A DNA stretch of 64,000 bases from Hypoxylon rubiginosum (taxonomy: Eukaryota > Ascomycota > Sordariomycetes > Xylariales > Hypoxylaceae): positions 868,001 to 932,000 of the forward strand of contig CADCXA010000021.1 in assembly GCA_902806565.1 (NCBI GenBank), in the 5' to 3' direction. The translations under genes were made by a program, and so were the position numbers. Each line of letters starts with the position of its first letter. The first letter of the stretch is position 1. A model generated the notes under the pieces. The model was not told where the DNA came from. It was given only the letters and a program-made list of their open reading frames with translations, and made no database searches. Positions 13,225 to 23,736 of the stretch are shown in pieces.

Positions 13225-13954
13225 CGTGACTGTTGGATGGGGTAAGCTACCGTCTCCTCTCGTGACTCTCAAGCGGACATGCGTACCTGAGTTTTGTTTT
13301 TGGACGTTCTACGTTTTTTTGTGTGGGGATTCTGAACAACTTCGAACTCTGGTTCGCCGTCTCGTCAATGTGGTGGAACGATTACAATGGCTACTTATAT
13401 GGGAATTCGTCGAGTACCTATAGACCTCCTGGGAGTTTGATATGTACTTGGGTACGCCGGAAGTCAAGAAGGAGGCCCACTCTTCGGAGCCCCTGTCCCG
13501 ATCTTTGTTGAAGCTCACCGCCCTAAAACTATAGAAGATTCCTTCGCGTGCGGCGAGGTGACAAGCATCAAGGATAGATGTTTGGCGAATCCCCTTCCTG
13601 TACTTCTCATTAGATTATTAATCCACATTTCAAGGAGGTGTCAGCTAGCCGGGGTTCGTGATATCTACGTGGACAACCGGAACTAGGTACTAATGCGTAC
13701 GAGGTAGGACTCAAGATTTTACGCTAGGCATATCCGCTATATCATAGGCTGAGCAAGGGTCTATAGAGCCTACACCTACCTAGGTAGGTGAGATCGTTTA
13801 AATCGTGCGGCCCTCCCATCCTAGAAGAATACCTGGGTATGATTAGTATCAAATAACCCTTGAGTAGATAGTTATAGTTTCTTCCGGAAAAAAGAGTAAA
13901 ATCTCTAGGACTTGAATTTCCGCTGAATACTGTCTTTTTACCTCAACATCATTC
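13225..13954. promoter_or_regulatory. Divergent promoter between RiPP precursor and UstYa gene
   Basis: Precursor and first UstYa gene start towards opposite sides of this 730-bp stretch, a layout that would allow co-regulation. A perfect-looking CACCTACCTAGGTAGGTG palindrome lies near 13780. I cannot assign a binding site for a named regulator. Confidence 0.45.
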
Positions 13955-14991
13955 ATGCTATCCAACATGAAGTTCTCTTTCTGGGGCCTACGACAGACTC
14001 GCAATGAAGAAGATGATTCTTCTGAGACGAACGAGCCGTTCCTGGAGACGAAGGGTGCACATACTATTATCCGGGAAAAACCAAGACCGTTCTTGAAATC
14101 GGCTCTTGTTATATCGTTAATCGTGAACTTTGTTCTCCTCTTTCTTGGATTCAGTCATTCCTTGAGTCGATATCGGAGGAGTGATTCATTCCAAGAATTG
14201 TACAGTAAGTTCCAGTCCAAAACATGACGTCGAACAAAAGCTGAACCCGTAACAGCGCCGGCAAAGGATGCGATAGAGTACCGCAATCAGCTTTTCCACA
14301 ATCCTATCCCGGGTCAAGTGGATGATTATGCTGGACCTCCAACTCCTGAGCGTAACGAGAAATGGAAAGCCTTATACTATGTTGGTGAGACGAGCCTCTC
14401 CAAGTCCGAGGCTTCGCGCATCCACAACAAGACCGCAGCGGCAAGAGCAGGTACTGATGAAGACTACCCGATCGTCTTCACGATATTCCATGACTTACAT
14501 TGTCTTGTACGTATATCATATGTCATTCCATTTTATGAGATTTTGATCGCATCTAACATGGCGCAAGGACGCACTACGACTCAGTTTCGGCTACCTGAGA
14601 GACTCCCAATGGAATTCTACGTACAACCCCTATACTCTTCCTTGGCCTAAGGAGTTCGAGGATGGGCTCTATAGCGTGGACCATGCATACCACTGCATGA
14701 ACGGTATTCGCCAATCTCTGCAATGCCACTCAGACGTCACGCCCCAGGTGTTTCAATACGTCCCAGAAAGAGATATGATCAGGAGTAACTTTAATGTCTT
14801 GCATACTTGCAGGAATTTCGATGCGGTTCGTAGACAGATCCCCTTTTCTTTTCACGTAGCTTCACGAAATCCTTGGGTTACTGACTGATAGACAGATACG
14901 CCAATGGGCTTTGGAGCGTCAACTCAAGGGGGAGTTCAATCGTAATGGATGGAGGGACGAGCAGGGACTTTGTGGGCCTGACGGGTGTTAG
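13955..14991 (+). CDS. UstYa/DUF3328-family oxidase, first copy
   Basis: Four exons (13955-14204, 14256-14506, 14568-14825, 14896-14991) join in frame to 284 residues. The N-terminus is cytosolic and acidic, followed by one membrane helix (ALVISLIVNFVLLFLGF). The lumenal part holds the two family signatures HxxHC: HDLHC (about 162-166) and HAYHC (about 206-210). Members such as UstYa, UstYb and AprY oxidatively cyclise the core peptides of fungal RiPPs, apparently with bound metal. The gene is divergent from the repeat precursor, which fits a role on YYFYFS. An ATG at 13967 is an alternative start. The first three introns are 51, 61 and 70 nt; the third uses a weaker GTTCGT donor. The stop is TAG. 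Confidence 0.88.
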
Positions 14992-15997
14992 GTAGGGATC
15001 ATGCTCTTGATAGGACTGTACAGGAACTTTTGGCTCTAGTGAGAATATAGCAGTAGCGTACTTTATCAAGGATTGCATACTAGCCTATAGTATCTAATAT
15101 CTTCAGAATTGTGTGCTCCGCCGATGATATTGCCAACATCGTCGTCCTATACATCTCTAGCTCTAATGTGTCATGTGTACCGAAGTTACCCTCACAATCT
15201 AGGCGTGCTATAGAAATCCTGATCTAGAACCCTTCAACGTCTGAGCTTAGTCAGACCTAAGCTGCTTTAACTCACATTTTGATTAAGAAGCAACTAGCAA
15301 GCAACTAGCTTTGCATGAGCTGAATGGGGAGGATTTGTGGAAGCAAAGTCAATGCCCGATCGGTAGTTTGCTCCCTTCTCCACAAACCCACGTTGATTCT
15401 AGGACTCTTTTCGGCAGCTTAAAGCCAATGAGCTAAGCTATAGCGGAGTTTTGCCCCGGCGCATTGAGTTAAGCTATCAAGAACCGCCGGTCAGCCCTAT
15501 TTAGCGTGAGGCACAGAAGGACTTGGTCGGAAGACCCAGCCAACCAGAAACGAGTCGCCGCTACTAGCCCGGTCCGGCACTTCGCGATGTCTCCGTCCGT
15601 ACTTTTGACAATATCGTCGTCCGCGCTAGTTCAGCCCTGCCACGCATTCCCTGTACTGTGCCGTTAACCCGCATCAAACCCCATGCCGACGCTTCGGGAT
15701 GGCTGGGCCGACCGCTAAACACGTACTTTATTTATACTCCACCACAAATATCCATGCAATACTTATCTTTGCTAGGGCTGCAGGGATAGGAGCCAATATC
15801 GGGCCACGTGAAAATGAAAGGGGAGGCAGACTTCAGCTAGTCAATCTATGTGCCGCTTCGCTCTAGGTCTTACTCTTCTCCATATAGAGAAACTTGGGGA
15901 AACTTTTGCTTTCACGGCATCCAAGATAAACTTACCTCCCTAAGGGTCCCGCCCACGAAGAAACCACAACACCTTCGTCCAATTTGATCAGAAGACA
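14992..15997. other. Spacer between the two UstYa genes
   Basis: About 1 kb without an open frame of note. A GC-rich block near 15480-15720 resembles non-coding or degraded element DNA in composition, but nothing is identifiable. The last 150 bp should be the promoter of the second UstYa gene. Confidence 0.5.
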
Positions 15998-16988
15998 ATG
16001 GCAGCCAAATACGTCCCACTCAATGACGATGCGTCGAGTGAGGAAGGCGGTATTTTCCCGGGCACTGAGACAGACAAATCGTTTGAACAGAGAGCCTCAA
16101 AGAATAAGTGGTATTGGAGACACCCGAGATCTTTCCTAATTATACTTGCCTTCCTATTTTTTTCGGTCGTCGGCCTCGCATTCGGCTTGGGCAAGCCAAA
16201 AAGCCCGATACCATACAGTCAGTGATTCAACCATTGGAAACTCCATATGAACCTCCATACTGGACCGTGGTACTGATCTAGCCTCTGCAGTACCTACGGA
16301 GACGGTCATTTTTCACAATAATTCCTACTTCAACAGTCCTCCAACTCCGGAGAACAATGCTATGTGGATGGACATACTCGGACGTGAGTAGATGCCAATC
16401 CGAAGCACTCGGCGCCTGCTAAAATTTGCCGCCTGCAGCTGGAATGGGGTTCGTCGCGATCCAGAACCCTTCACAATACGGGCTTCCTAAGGGAATTTCG
16501 GACGATCATAACCCGCCAGATGTTGAAGTCTTCGGTATCAGCATGTACCACCAGCTACACTGTCTGGTAAGCGCAGCCTTAATTGCGAAATCAGAAGAAA
16601 GCAGCGATTGATAACTGATGGTTTGCTAGATGATCATACGGGACGTTTTCTGGGCCAACGTGAATTCGAAAGAGGTCGACGAGATAGAGGTGAAACATGT
16701 AAACCATTGCTTCGACTACATCCGACAAGGAATCATGTGCGCTGGCGATATGTCAATTGAAGGTGCTGCTAAATTGGCAGAGGGCGAGTCCAATGTGGAC
16801 CGTGTGAACGGATATGGAGGCCGTCATGAATGCAAGAACTATGTAGGTTTTCTGCAGAAAACGAGATTACCGTCAATGTTGTACTAACACTACTACTATA
16901 GCAATCTTCAAGAGACTGGATGGACCAGCATCTTCCGGGAAAGTTGAATCCGTCCCATTCAGCGATGGGGCATGGACATCATGGATGA
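15998..16988 (+). CDS. UstYa/DUF3328-family oxidase, second copy
   Basis: Five exons (15998-16217, 16291-16383, 16439-16566, 16630-16842, 16902-16988) join in frame to 246 residues. The protein has a cytosolic N-terminus, one membrane helix (FLIILAFLFFSVVGLAFGL), and lumenal HxxHC motifs HQLHC (about 142-146) and HVNHC (about 170-174), followed by conserved Cys residues (GIMCAGD, HECKNY). The tail is His-rich (GHGHHG). Sequence outside the motifs differs strongly from the first copy, so this is a separate subfamily and not a recent tandem duplicate. Known fungal RiPP clusters often carry two or more UstYa members acting on one precursor; that these two share the YYFYFS substrate is inferred from position. 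Confidence 0.87.
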
Positions 16989-17554
16989 TATAGTCAGAAA
17001 TAGAGAGGATCATCTACGGTCGACAATGTACCGAGGTAGATATTTGAATAATTGGGATGGGCTGTCCGACTATAATATATATTTTATTTACCCGCTTCGT
17101 TGCCAATTCACATAGAAGTACATACAAAGGTCATTTTCTACCAACATATGTGAATAAGTATCCGTAGACTAGGTGTTAGTTTCTAGCTGTAACATCGGCA
17201 ACTACGGCAGCCAGCACTGTTACCGCTCCACCCTCACAGGAATCAACTGAGGCGTTTTGATGTAAAGTAGCTATGCCTATACCCGAGTAGCGATGGTCTT
17301 CTCCGTTTGGGAAAAAGAAACCGGCCGCCCGGCCCCACTATATCACAAAAGACGGCACGGAGGTATGGGGCCGCGCACTACCGATAAATGACCTGACTCG
17401 ATTCCTAACGGATGTCTGGACGTGAATTGTCTTAGATGTTTGCTTTTACTTCCTCTAAAAGATCTTGCTTTCGTTCTTTCGTTATTTCGCTCTTTCTTTC
17501 TCTATTTTTCTCTTTTTACCATTAATGTGTATAAACGTAATCTTCTTTCCAACC
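16989..17554. other. Spacer before small membrane-protein gene A
   Basis: Contains the 3' end of the second UstYa transcript and the likely promoter of the following gene, with a T/C-rich stretch at about 17455-17520. No other gene is seen. Confidence 0.5.
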
Positions 17555-17560
17555 ATGAGC

Positions 17561-17963
17561 ATGGCATTGTCAAACGAAGCTATCATCAGTATTATTTCTT
17601 TATTAGTCATGTGTATCCCTGGAGTTTATATCTTTCGGTTTGCTCGACGACAATGGGCCAGCTACAATCTACGTCGTGTCAACAACCGTGAAATACTCCC
17701 GATTATTAATTCGGATCGCCAAACATCAAGCTCTTCATATGACGAGTATCCTTATGCCATACCTTTATCGGATTTCAGTGCTGCCCCTAGTCGACTAGGA
17801 CGTGGTCCAGAAGAAAACGGTTCGTTATCTGGAGGGATTGATTTGCGTCTCGTATGTTATCATCATATATCACCCCTTTAATAAGTGCTGAATATTTGAA
17901 AAGGAGAGCACGGTGGTAAAGATTTCGTTGTCCGGTACAGCATCCCTTCGGGAACAGCATTGA
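17561..17963 (+). CDS. Small single-pass membrane protein, paralogue A
   Basis: Two exons (17561-17851, 17904-17963) give 116 residues. I recognise no family. The N-terminus MALSNEAIIS leads into one membrane helix (IISLLVMCIPGVYIFRF), then a basic stretch (ARRQWASYNLRR), a conserved EILPIINSDRQ segment, a Ser/Tyr-rich part and a short C-terminal exon containing VVKISLSG. The start is set at 17561 because it matches the start of paralogue B; an in-frame ATG lies 6 bp upstream. The 52-nt intron has a GTATGT donor and a GTGCTGAA branch-like motif and sits at the same place as in B. It follows the two UstYa genes on the same strand, so a role in the RiPP pathway (transport, processing scaffold or self-protection) is possible but unsupported beyond location. 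Confidence 0.7.
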
Positions 17964-20222
17964 TTTTCGACTATAGTTTGCACTATACTGCGTCCATCTC
18001 GGTTAAGAAAAAGTTGCTAGCCGGGAGTGTCTTGCTTACAAGTCCTGTCTTTTGCATACCTTAGAATACGTTGGGTTAAAGCCTGGTCAATTTTTTTGAA
18101 AGGTGTTCGATAAATGGGACTAACTGGTTATAGGGGTATGGAGTAAGGAATATAGAACATGTGATGTACACTGGCGTCGGCGAATTACTTCTACGGTACT
18201 GGAAGGCGCAAAGGGATATCATGCGTATGGTTGTATCTTCATTTGATTTTGGTATAAGGCGAAGTGGTAAATCTAGAATTAGCTTCTTATAAAACGAATC
18301 CATTCCTTTGTACGGCTGACTTTGTGAGATTACCTTAGGTAGTTAGCATATTATTTTCATAAATTAATAGTAACAGTTTGCCTAGTGCATCATGTCATTC
18401 TATCATAAAATATCGTAGAGGCTGCTTTGTCTCTCGGTTGGAGATTATATTGCTTGTTGATATAAGTCATTAGACGAAGTCAGAGATTTTTCATCGGTTA
18501 CGAACAATGCCTACTTACGTTTGCTTAACCCCCTTGGGTACCTACCTAAGGTATGCAGTACCCCATATATCACACGTCTGGGTCACCGTACTGGTTGGCA
18601 CTTGCAAGCAAGATAAACAATCTGGGCTTATAGAGCTATAGACATACCTCACCAGTAGGCCTTGGGGAAACTGTCCGTAAAGAAGAAAATTCTTTAATAA
18701 AGCTACCTAGGCACTTAGAAAGCTTTGATTCTAGACCTCTTGTCGCGACCTAGGAACTGTCACGAGACCGTCCAAGCGATGAGGGTAACTAAGACGTCGT
18801 TACACGAGGAGCTATAGACCTAACAGCTACGAGCGTCTTCGTATATACAACCCCTGGTGGTACAAGCGGGTCATGATACCTCCTGGATAGTAAGGGCTAG
18901 GTTTGTGTAACAAGACCTAAGTCCTGACAGGAACCCCAAAGGCGCGGGAGCAACGATGTCGTTGCGAAAGGAGTTGCGAGCCCAACTGCAAAAGACTCCC
19001 TAGCCTGCATATACACGATGAGAGCTCGGCTTTTGGCAGGAAGCCGCCGCTCGAGAGATCTCCAGGCATATAGGAGGTAGGCACTCAAGCACGCGGCTCA
19101 AGTACCACCACAATTCCACCTAGAATCGCTCTCGAGTGAAGATGACGCAGTCTTGACACTCACCCCTCGGGAAGAAAATGCCAAGGCCGCGCCATTTCCA
19201 GTGGCCAGACTGCACCCATCAATCAAAAGGCAGGAGCCCTTATCTAGGCGCTGGGGGCGTCCGGGTGTAACGGGGACAAGAAGAACTTCAGCAGATCATG
19301 CATCACTTTTACCCTTTTTCTTTTCTGCCGAATATCAAAAAGAGATCAAGATTCTTTTGGTTTATTAGCCCAAACAGGCCTTGTTAGAGGCCTATGGCGG
19401 AGCATTTACGTGGCATGGTAACGATATTTTACGCTGGCTTATAAGGCCTGTATAAGTGCAATGAGCCATGTACTGTACGACGGTTATCTTCATAACGAAG
19501 CTTCCGTTGTTACAAGTTGGAGCACTCCTGTTAAATAATCGTAATTATAGCCGTAACCATACCTACCTAACATAGCCCAGTGGCTTCACTTAGATAGAAA
19601 TTACATATAAAAAAATTCGTAGATTCGAGTCTAGAATTACATGTCGTTCCTTGACTACACTTCCCTCAGCCCTCAACTGTATTATTCATGAAATTTTGCA
19701 TGTGCGTTCCTATTGGCTAGGTAGCTTGAAATGCCCTAAATTGGGTCAGCGCCCGGGTTGGTTGCAGCAATCTTTTAAGGGGTCTGGAGGATAATCACAG
19801 CGCTCTTATAGCAGGCTTTTCAGTACCTACCTACCTGGTAGCTAGGTATGTACCTAAACTCATGGGAATTAACTTTGAGCAACCGGGTCCCATATGATCT
19901 AGCCAGTCTATCCGACCCGGGGAGTTGGAGGTTAGGTAGGCAATCTGATTAGTAATGTGTATATCCAAATCATCGGCCCGGGGTTTCGGCCTGGATGGCC
20001 TCGTCATGAACGAGGCTCTCTGTTGGTTCCTGGATTCTTTTCAAATATGCCACCCGGCCGCAGATTACCGTTATGGAGTTGCTTGCTACTCGAATTTTTT
20101 TTTCATTATATATACCATCGCTTCTTGCTACCTAGCATTGGTGGGAAATTGAAGCAATTTACATTTCTCGATTTTATAAGCAACGCGGGCAAGTCTTTTC
20201 TCGTTGTCAAACAGCTGACAGT
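17964..20222. other. Gene-poor spacer between the paralogous small genes
   Basis: About 2.3 kb with no convincing gene. A GC-richer, stop-interrupted stretch at 18740-19370 could encode an old element fragment (for example a frame with ESLSSEDDAVLTLTPRE near 19115-19165), but it matches nothing I know. Palindromic CTACCTA/TAGGTA motifs lie near 18535 and 19825. Confidence 0.45.
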
Positions 20223-20631
20223 ATGCCATTGTCAAGCGAAACAATTGTTGGTCTGGTGACTTTATTAGTCATGTGCGTCCCTGGCATTTATATACTGCGA
20301 TTTGCTCGGCGAAGATGGTTTATTTATAATCGACGGCGCGCCAACGACTGTGAAATACTACCTGTTGCAAATTCAGATCGCCGCACACTAAGCCTTTCGT
20401 ACGATGGCTATCCAGCTACCATACGTTTGAAGGATATTCGAAATCCGTTTAGACGATTGGAGTCTAGTCCAGCAGATGACGACGAGTCATTCTCTAGAGG
20501 GGGTATTTCACGCTACGTAAGTTAACCTTGGCTGATATTTCTTTGATAAGTGCTGAAGCTTTCTGAAGGAGAGAATGGACGTACGGGATGTAACTGTATC
20601 GTTGTCCAGTACAATATTTCATCGGGACTAG
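20223..20631 (+). CDS. Small single-pass membrane protein, paralogue B
   Basis: Two exons (20223-20516, 20569-20631) give 118 residues, clearly paralogous to the gene at 17561. Shared landmarks are the start (MPLSSETIVG), the helix (VTLLVMCVPGIYILRFARRRW), EILPVANSDRR, a SYDGYPATI segment, an RGGIS end to exon 1 and a C-terminal VTVSLSS in exon 2. Both introns are 52 nt, fall at the corresponding position and keep the same TAAGTGCTGAA branch region, so the duplication includes the intron. Identity over the hand-aligned proteins is roughly half, so both copies have probably been kept under selection. Function is unknown; one helix followed by a basic tail suggests an internal-membrane or plasma-membrane anchor. 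Confidence 0.7.
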
Positions 20632-21010
20632 CAGTGTAAGCATTCGACTATCGTGAGTCGCGATACAGGCCCACTGGTAAGAAACTGAAACTTGGAATGC
20701 ACAAGAATACGGCGTATGTGCAGTTTGTTAGGCGACGCCACTTGGCGAGTAGGGGGCTGAGCAGGATCTGTGTTTTATTTAAGGGTACAAGTGGCGCAGT
20801 TAGACGGCTGACAAGGGGGTATCGCTGGAGTTGCCGACAGTCGTGTAGACGTCGTGATCGGTGGCTTGATGACTTTATAACTTTAATGAACTATGTATAT
20901 ATATTTCTCCTTCTTTCCTGTGTAAGTCTTGAAGTATCCCTTGCATCCTATCATCAATTTTCAAACAGCATCTCCTGCGTTGGCATCAAAAACTAGACAA
21001 CCCCTGAATA
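20632..21010. other. Short intergenic region
   Basis: Holds the 3' end of paralogue B and the promoter of the next gene. A reading frame at 20697-20996 has no recognisable product. Confidence 0.45.
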
Positions 21011-22254
21011 ATGGGCAACCTAACAGAAGCAGCTCGGGAGACCCCACTAACCCGCCAAGGCACAGTGGTAGCACCACCGCCATACAGCGCATCTGAGGGT
21101 GCTTCTGCCGCACACGCAGCGCCATCATACGAGGCAGTATCTAGAAATGGCAACGTAATCACAAGCGGCGTCGCTGGCGTCAGCAACAGATTTCCCCAGT
21201 CACTCAACGCGTATTTCCCCAAGATGAAGTTCTCAAAGACGTTCCACCTAGGGGAGCACGCGGATCAGCTACGGTTCGCGGTCACGATGCACTCCGGCCT
21301 GACGAGCAAGCCGTGGCTGGAGCTGCACGCGGGACCGAGCGAGTCGGACCCCATCGTAGCGACGGCGGACAACGAGAAAAAATGGGGGAGCGGTAGGAAC
21401 TTCGTCGTCCAGGTCATCCCTATCCCCGAGTCCGCCGGCGCCGGTTCCTCGGCTACTAGTACTCCCGCGCAACAGCAGCAGGATTGGCAGCTGTCGCCGC
21501 AGGCGATCCGGATACAGCAGAAGCACGACTGGAAACAGGTGCAGTACCCGTTCTCGGCGGAGGTGGGCCTGGGGAAGGACGTGCGGCGCGAGGACTTCGA
21601 GTGGAGGCGTAGTCGGGGCGGAGAGGTCCAGCAGCTGGATAAGCACGCGGGGTACGGGTGGAAGCGTATGTTTTAATATCCTCCCCCTTTTTCCTCTTCT
21701 CCTCTTCCTCTCTCCCATTTTCAACCTGCCTTGGGCAATAAAGGGGGTTTCGTAATTCAGAGTCGCATTGTGTTCCAGGCACCCACGTGGTCTGTGCACC
21801 TAAAGTGGTCTGTGCTCTGGAGAGCTTTTGGCTCGGCTTCGCACTCAGCTTAGATTCCTAGAAACCAAGCTTTCTACATCATCTTTTTGCACCCACATTT
21901 GTTTCCTAAGTGAGTGCAACACATTGTTTAAAGCCATATAAGCGTTTTACTGAACAAGGACTACTACTAACTCATATTATTACAGTGGTGCGGCTGAGTA
22001 GCGAGGCGACGGGCCAGGGCGGCGAGCGCGCAGCGCGGTCCTCAGGCGCCACGAGTGATGGGAAGGAGGTCATCGCGGTTTGGGCGCATAACTCGAGCTG
22101 GAGCGCTAGCAAGGCCTTCAAGTTCCAGTTCCTCGAGAGCGGTGCGACAGGCGTGCTCGGGGACTCGTTTGCGCTCATCGCGCTCGCGTCCGCCCTGAAG
22201 GTCTGGTACGTCGAGTTCGTAGAGGCTAGTACTGCAAATACTGCAGCTGCTTGA
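21011..22254 (+). CDS. Conserved fungal protein of unknown function (possible tubby/LURP-like fold)
   Basis: Two exons (21011-21665, 21986-22254) give 307 residues. The join restores an uninterrupted GYGWKLVRLSSE segment, and the intron ends in a textbook CTACTAAC branch site. The N-terminal 50 residues are Pro/Ala/Ser-rich and carry two PPxY-like motifs (PPPYS, PSYEA). The remainder is a beta-rich domain with HLGEHADQLRFAV, SGLTSKPWLELHAGPSESDP, EDFEWRRSRGGEV and FQFLESGATGVLGDSFALIALASALKVWYVEF. Proteins with this pattern are widespread hypothetical proteins in filamentous fungi; I suspect a tubby C-terminal/LURP-one-like fold from the order of strands but cannot show it. The 320-nt intron is long for this window. 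Confidence 0.8.
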
Positions 22255-22278
22255 GAGAGAGAGAGGGGGGGGGGGGGG
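22254..22278. repeat. GA microsatellite followed by a 14-base G run
   Basis: A (GA)n run of about 12 bases passes directly into an uninterrupted run of about 14 G just after the stop codon of the preceding gene. Such G tracts are prone to length error in assembly. Confidence 0.9.
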
Positions 22279-23720
22279 TCTTGGTTGGACATACTCGTAT
22301 TCCGGCTGTTCTGCATTTCACCTAATGGAGGAGGATCCAACAGAGTGCCTGATATCTTGAGCATCATTTGATTGAGCTCCCCCGTTAATGATACCGTGTG
22401 ATCGATTACTACTATATCATTAAAACGGGCAGATACAGGATGTCAGAATGTATGGCTGAGTTGTCAATGCAGTTCGGCAACGCCATAAACATGCGTGCTA
22501 TATTTATATTTAGTGGTGATCATGAAGTTGGTATTTCTCTTCTCCCACATGCTACAAAACACATGTTTCTGGTACTGAAATAAACTTTTCTTCCGTTCTC
22601 TCTTTTCTGAGAAATGACAAAGTTGATTGAGTGATACGTGCGTCTTATATACATGAATGAATTGCCGTCTGGGATTGGTTATCCTACGACCAATTGTGGC
22701 CACGCTATTGATTTTATTCTGTTGCCTTGAGGCCTGCATATGGCTGCCTTGTAGTGACGTCATACTAAGGTGATTTGAAGTTGGCTTATCGTTACACAGG
22801 CAGGCTGATTAAGGCGACGTTGGGATGATTTATTATCGAGTCAAGTTGAGTTTTAAGAAGTCAACTGATAAAACCAACTAATGAATAAGTTGGCAAGTCA
22901 GAGAGACAGATCCCTTGTCTAATAAATAATAAAATCCGGCTTTGAATTCAAGATGATAGCCTTATTCAAATACGTATGTGCATACGGTTTAGTAAAGTCC
23001 GATTCGACGGGACTTGGATGCTTGGCTTTGCTTGGCTGGTCCTTGTCCCTGGTGGATGGGAATTTGGGGTGACATCCAATGGCAATCGGCAAAGCCCAAG
23101 GTGTCGCGTGCTGTTTAATTTTTTTAACTTGCCTTCTTGCTTGCAGCCTGCAGTGGCTCCTGAAACTGCACATCCACTAAGATTAGCTCGGTAATTAGGT
23201 ACTAGCTCGGTTACCCGCTACGTAGTATCGGTACCTGAAAGCCATCCCTGATGCGTTCTGATGCACTCTGATGCACCCTGGACACCCTGGTATCCTGGCA
23301 GCCTGGTCATTTTAATGTCCTCCAACGTACACGTAAGCACGTGTCCTTGTACTGATACGAACAATATCAACAGGGCGATGATTGAAATGTGCAAAAGATG
23401 CAACCAAGCAAAAAGGGGCTATGGAGAAAGGATTAGGAGGCTGAATCAATGGGGGCAGCGACTATCAATGACATATTCAGTAATGCCAGTAATGCGCCAA
23501 GCCAACACAGCAAATCCCACGCCTCAGCTTTCTGTAGCCTCCTTGGCTGCTTGGCTCTTCTTTTTTCCCTTGAAGTTTGTCCCCCTAAGGAGAACTCCTA
23601 ACAGTTAGTAGTGTCCACTGTCCAGCCCTAAAACAAATGCGGTCGCCATCTTTTCATTTCCTCCTGCGCTCCGGAACTTAGAACCTAGCCAAAAACTTCG
23701 TTTCGTTTGATCATGGCGAG
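22279..23720. other. Intergenic region of about 1.4 kb
   Basis: Only short chance frames are seen. Near 23250-23320 there is a small tandem pattern (GATGCGTTCTGATGCACTCT-like, then CCTGG repeats). The last 150 bp before 23721 should hold the promoter and leader of the glycosyltransferase gene. Confidence 0.45.
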
Positions 23721-23736
23721 ATGGCGAACCGCTTAA
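23713..23736 (+). promoter_or_regulatory. Eight-codon upstream ORF overlapping the GT62 start
   Basis: An ATG at 23713 opens a frame of seven codons and a TAA at 23734-23736. It overlaps the main ATG at 23721 in another frame. Scanning ribosomes meet this ATG first (context ATCATGG, with A at -3 and G at +4), so the main frame would need leaky scanning. No transcript start is known, so it could also lie upstream of the mRNA. Confidence 0.5.

Noticed and set aside
21269..21799. 176-codon minus-strand frame
   Set aside because: Antisense to a conserved two-exon gene whose splice join restores a conserved segment; the antisense product is Arg/Leu/Pro-rich without features.
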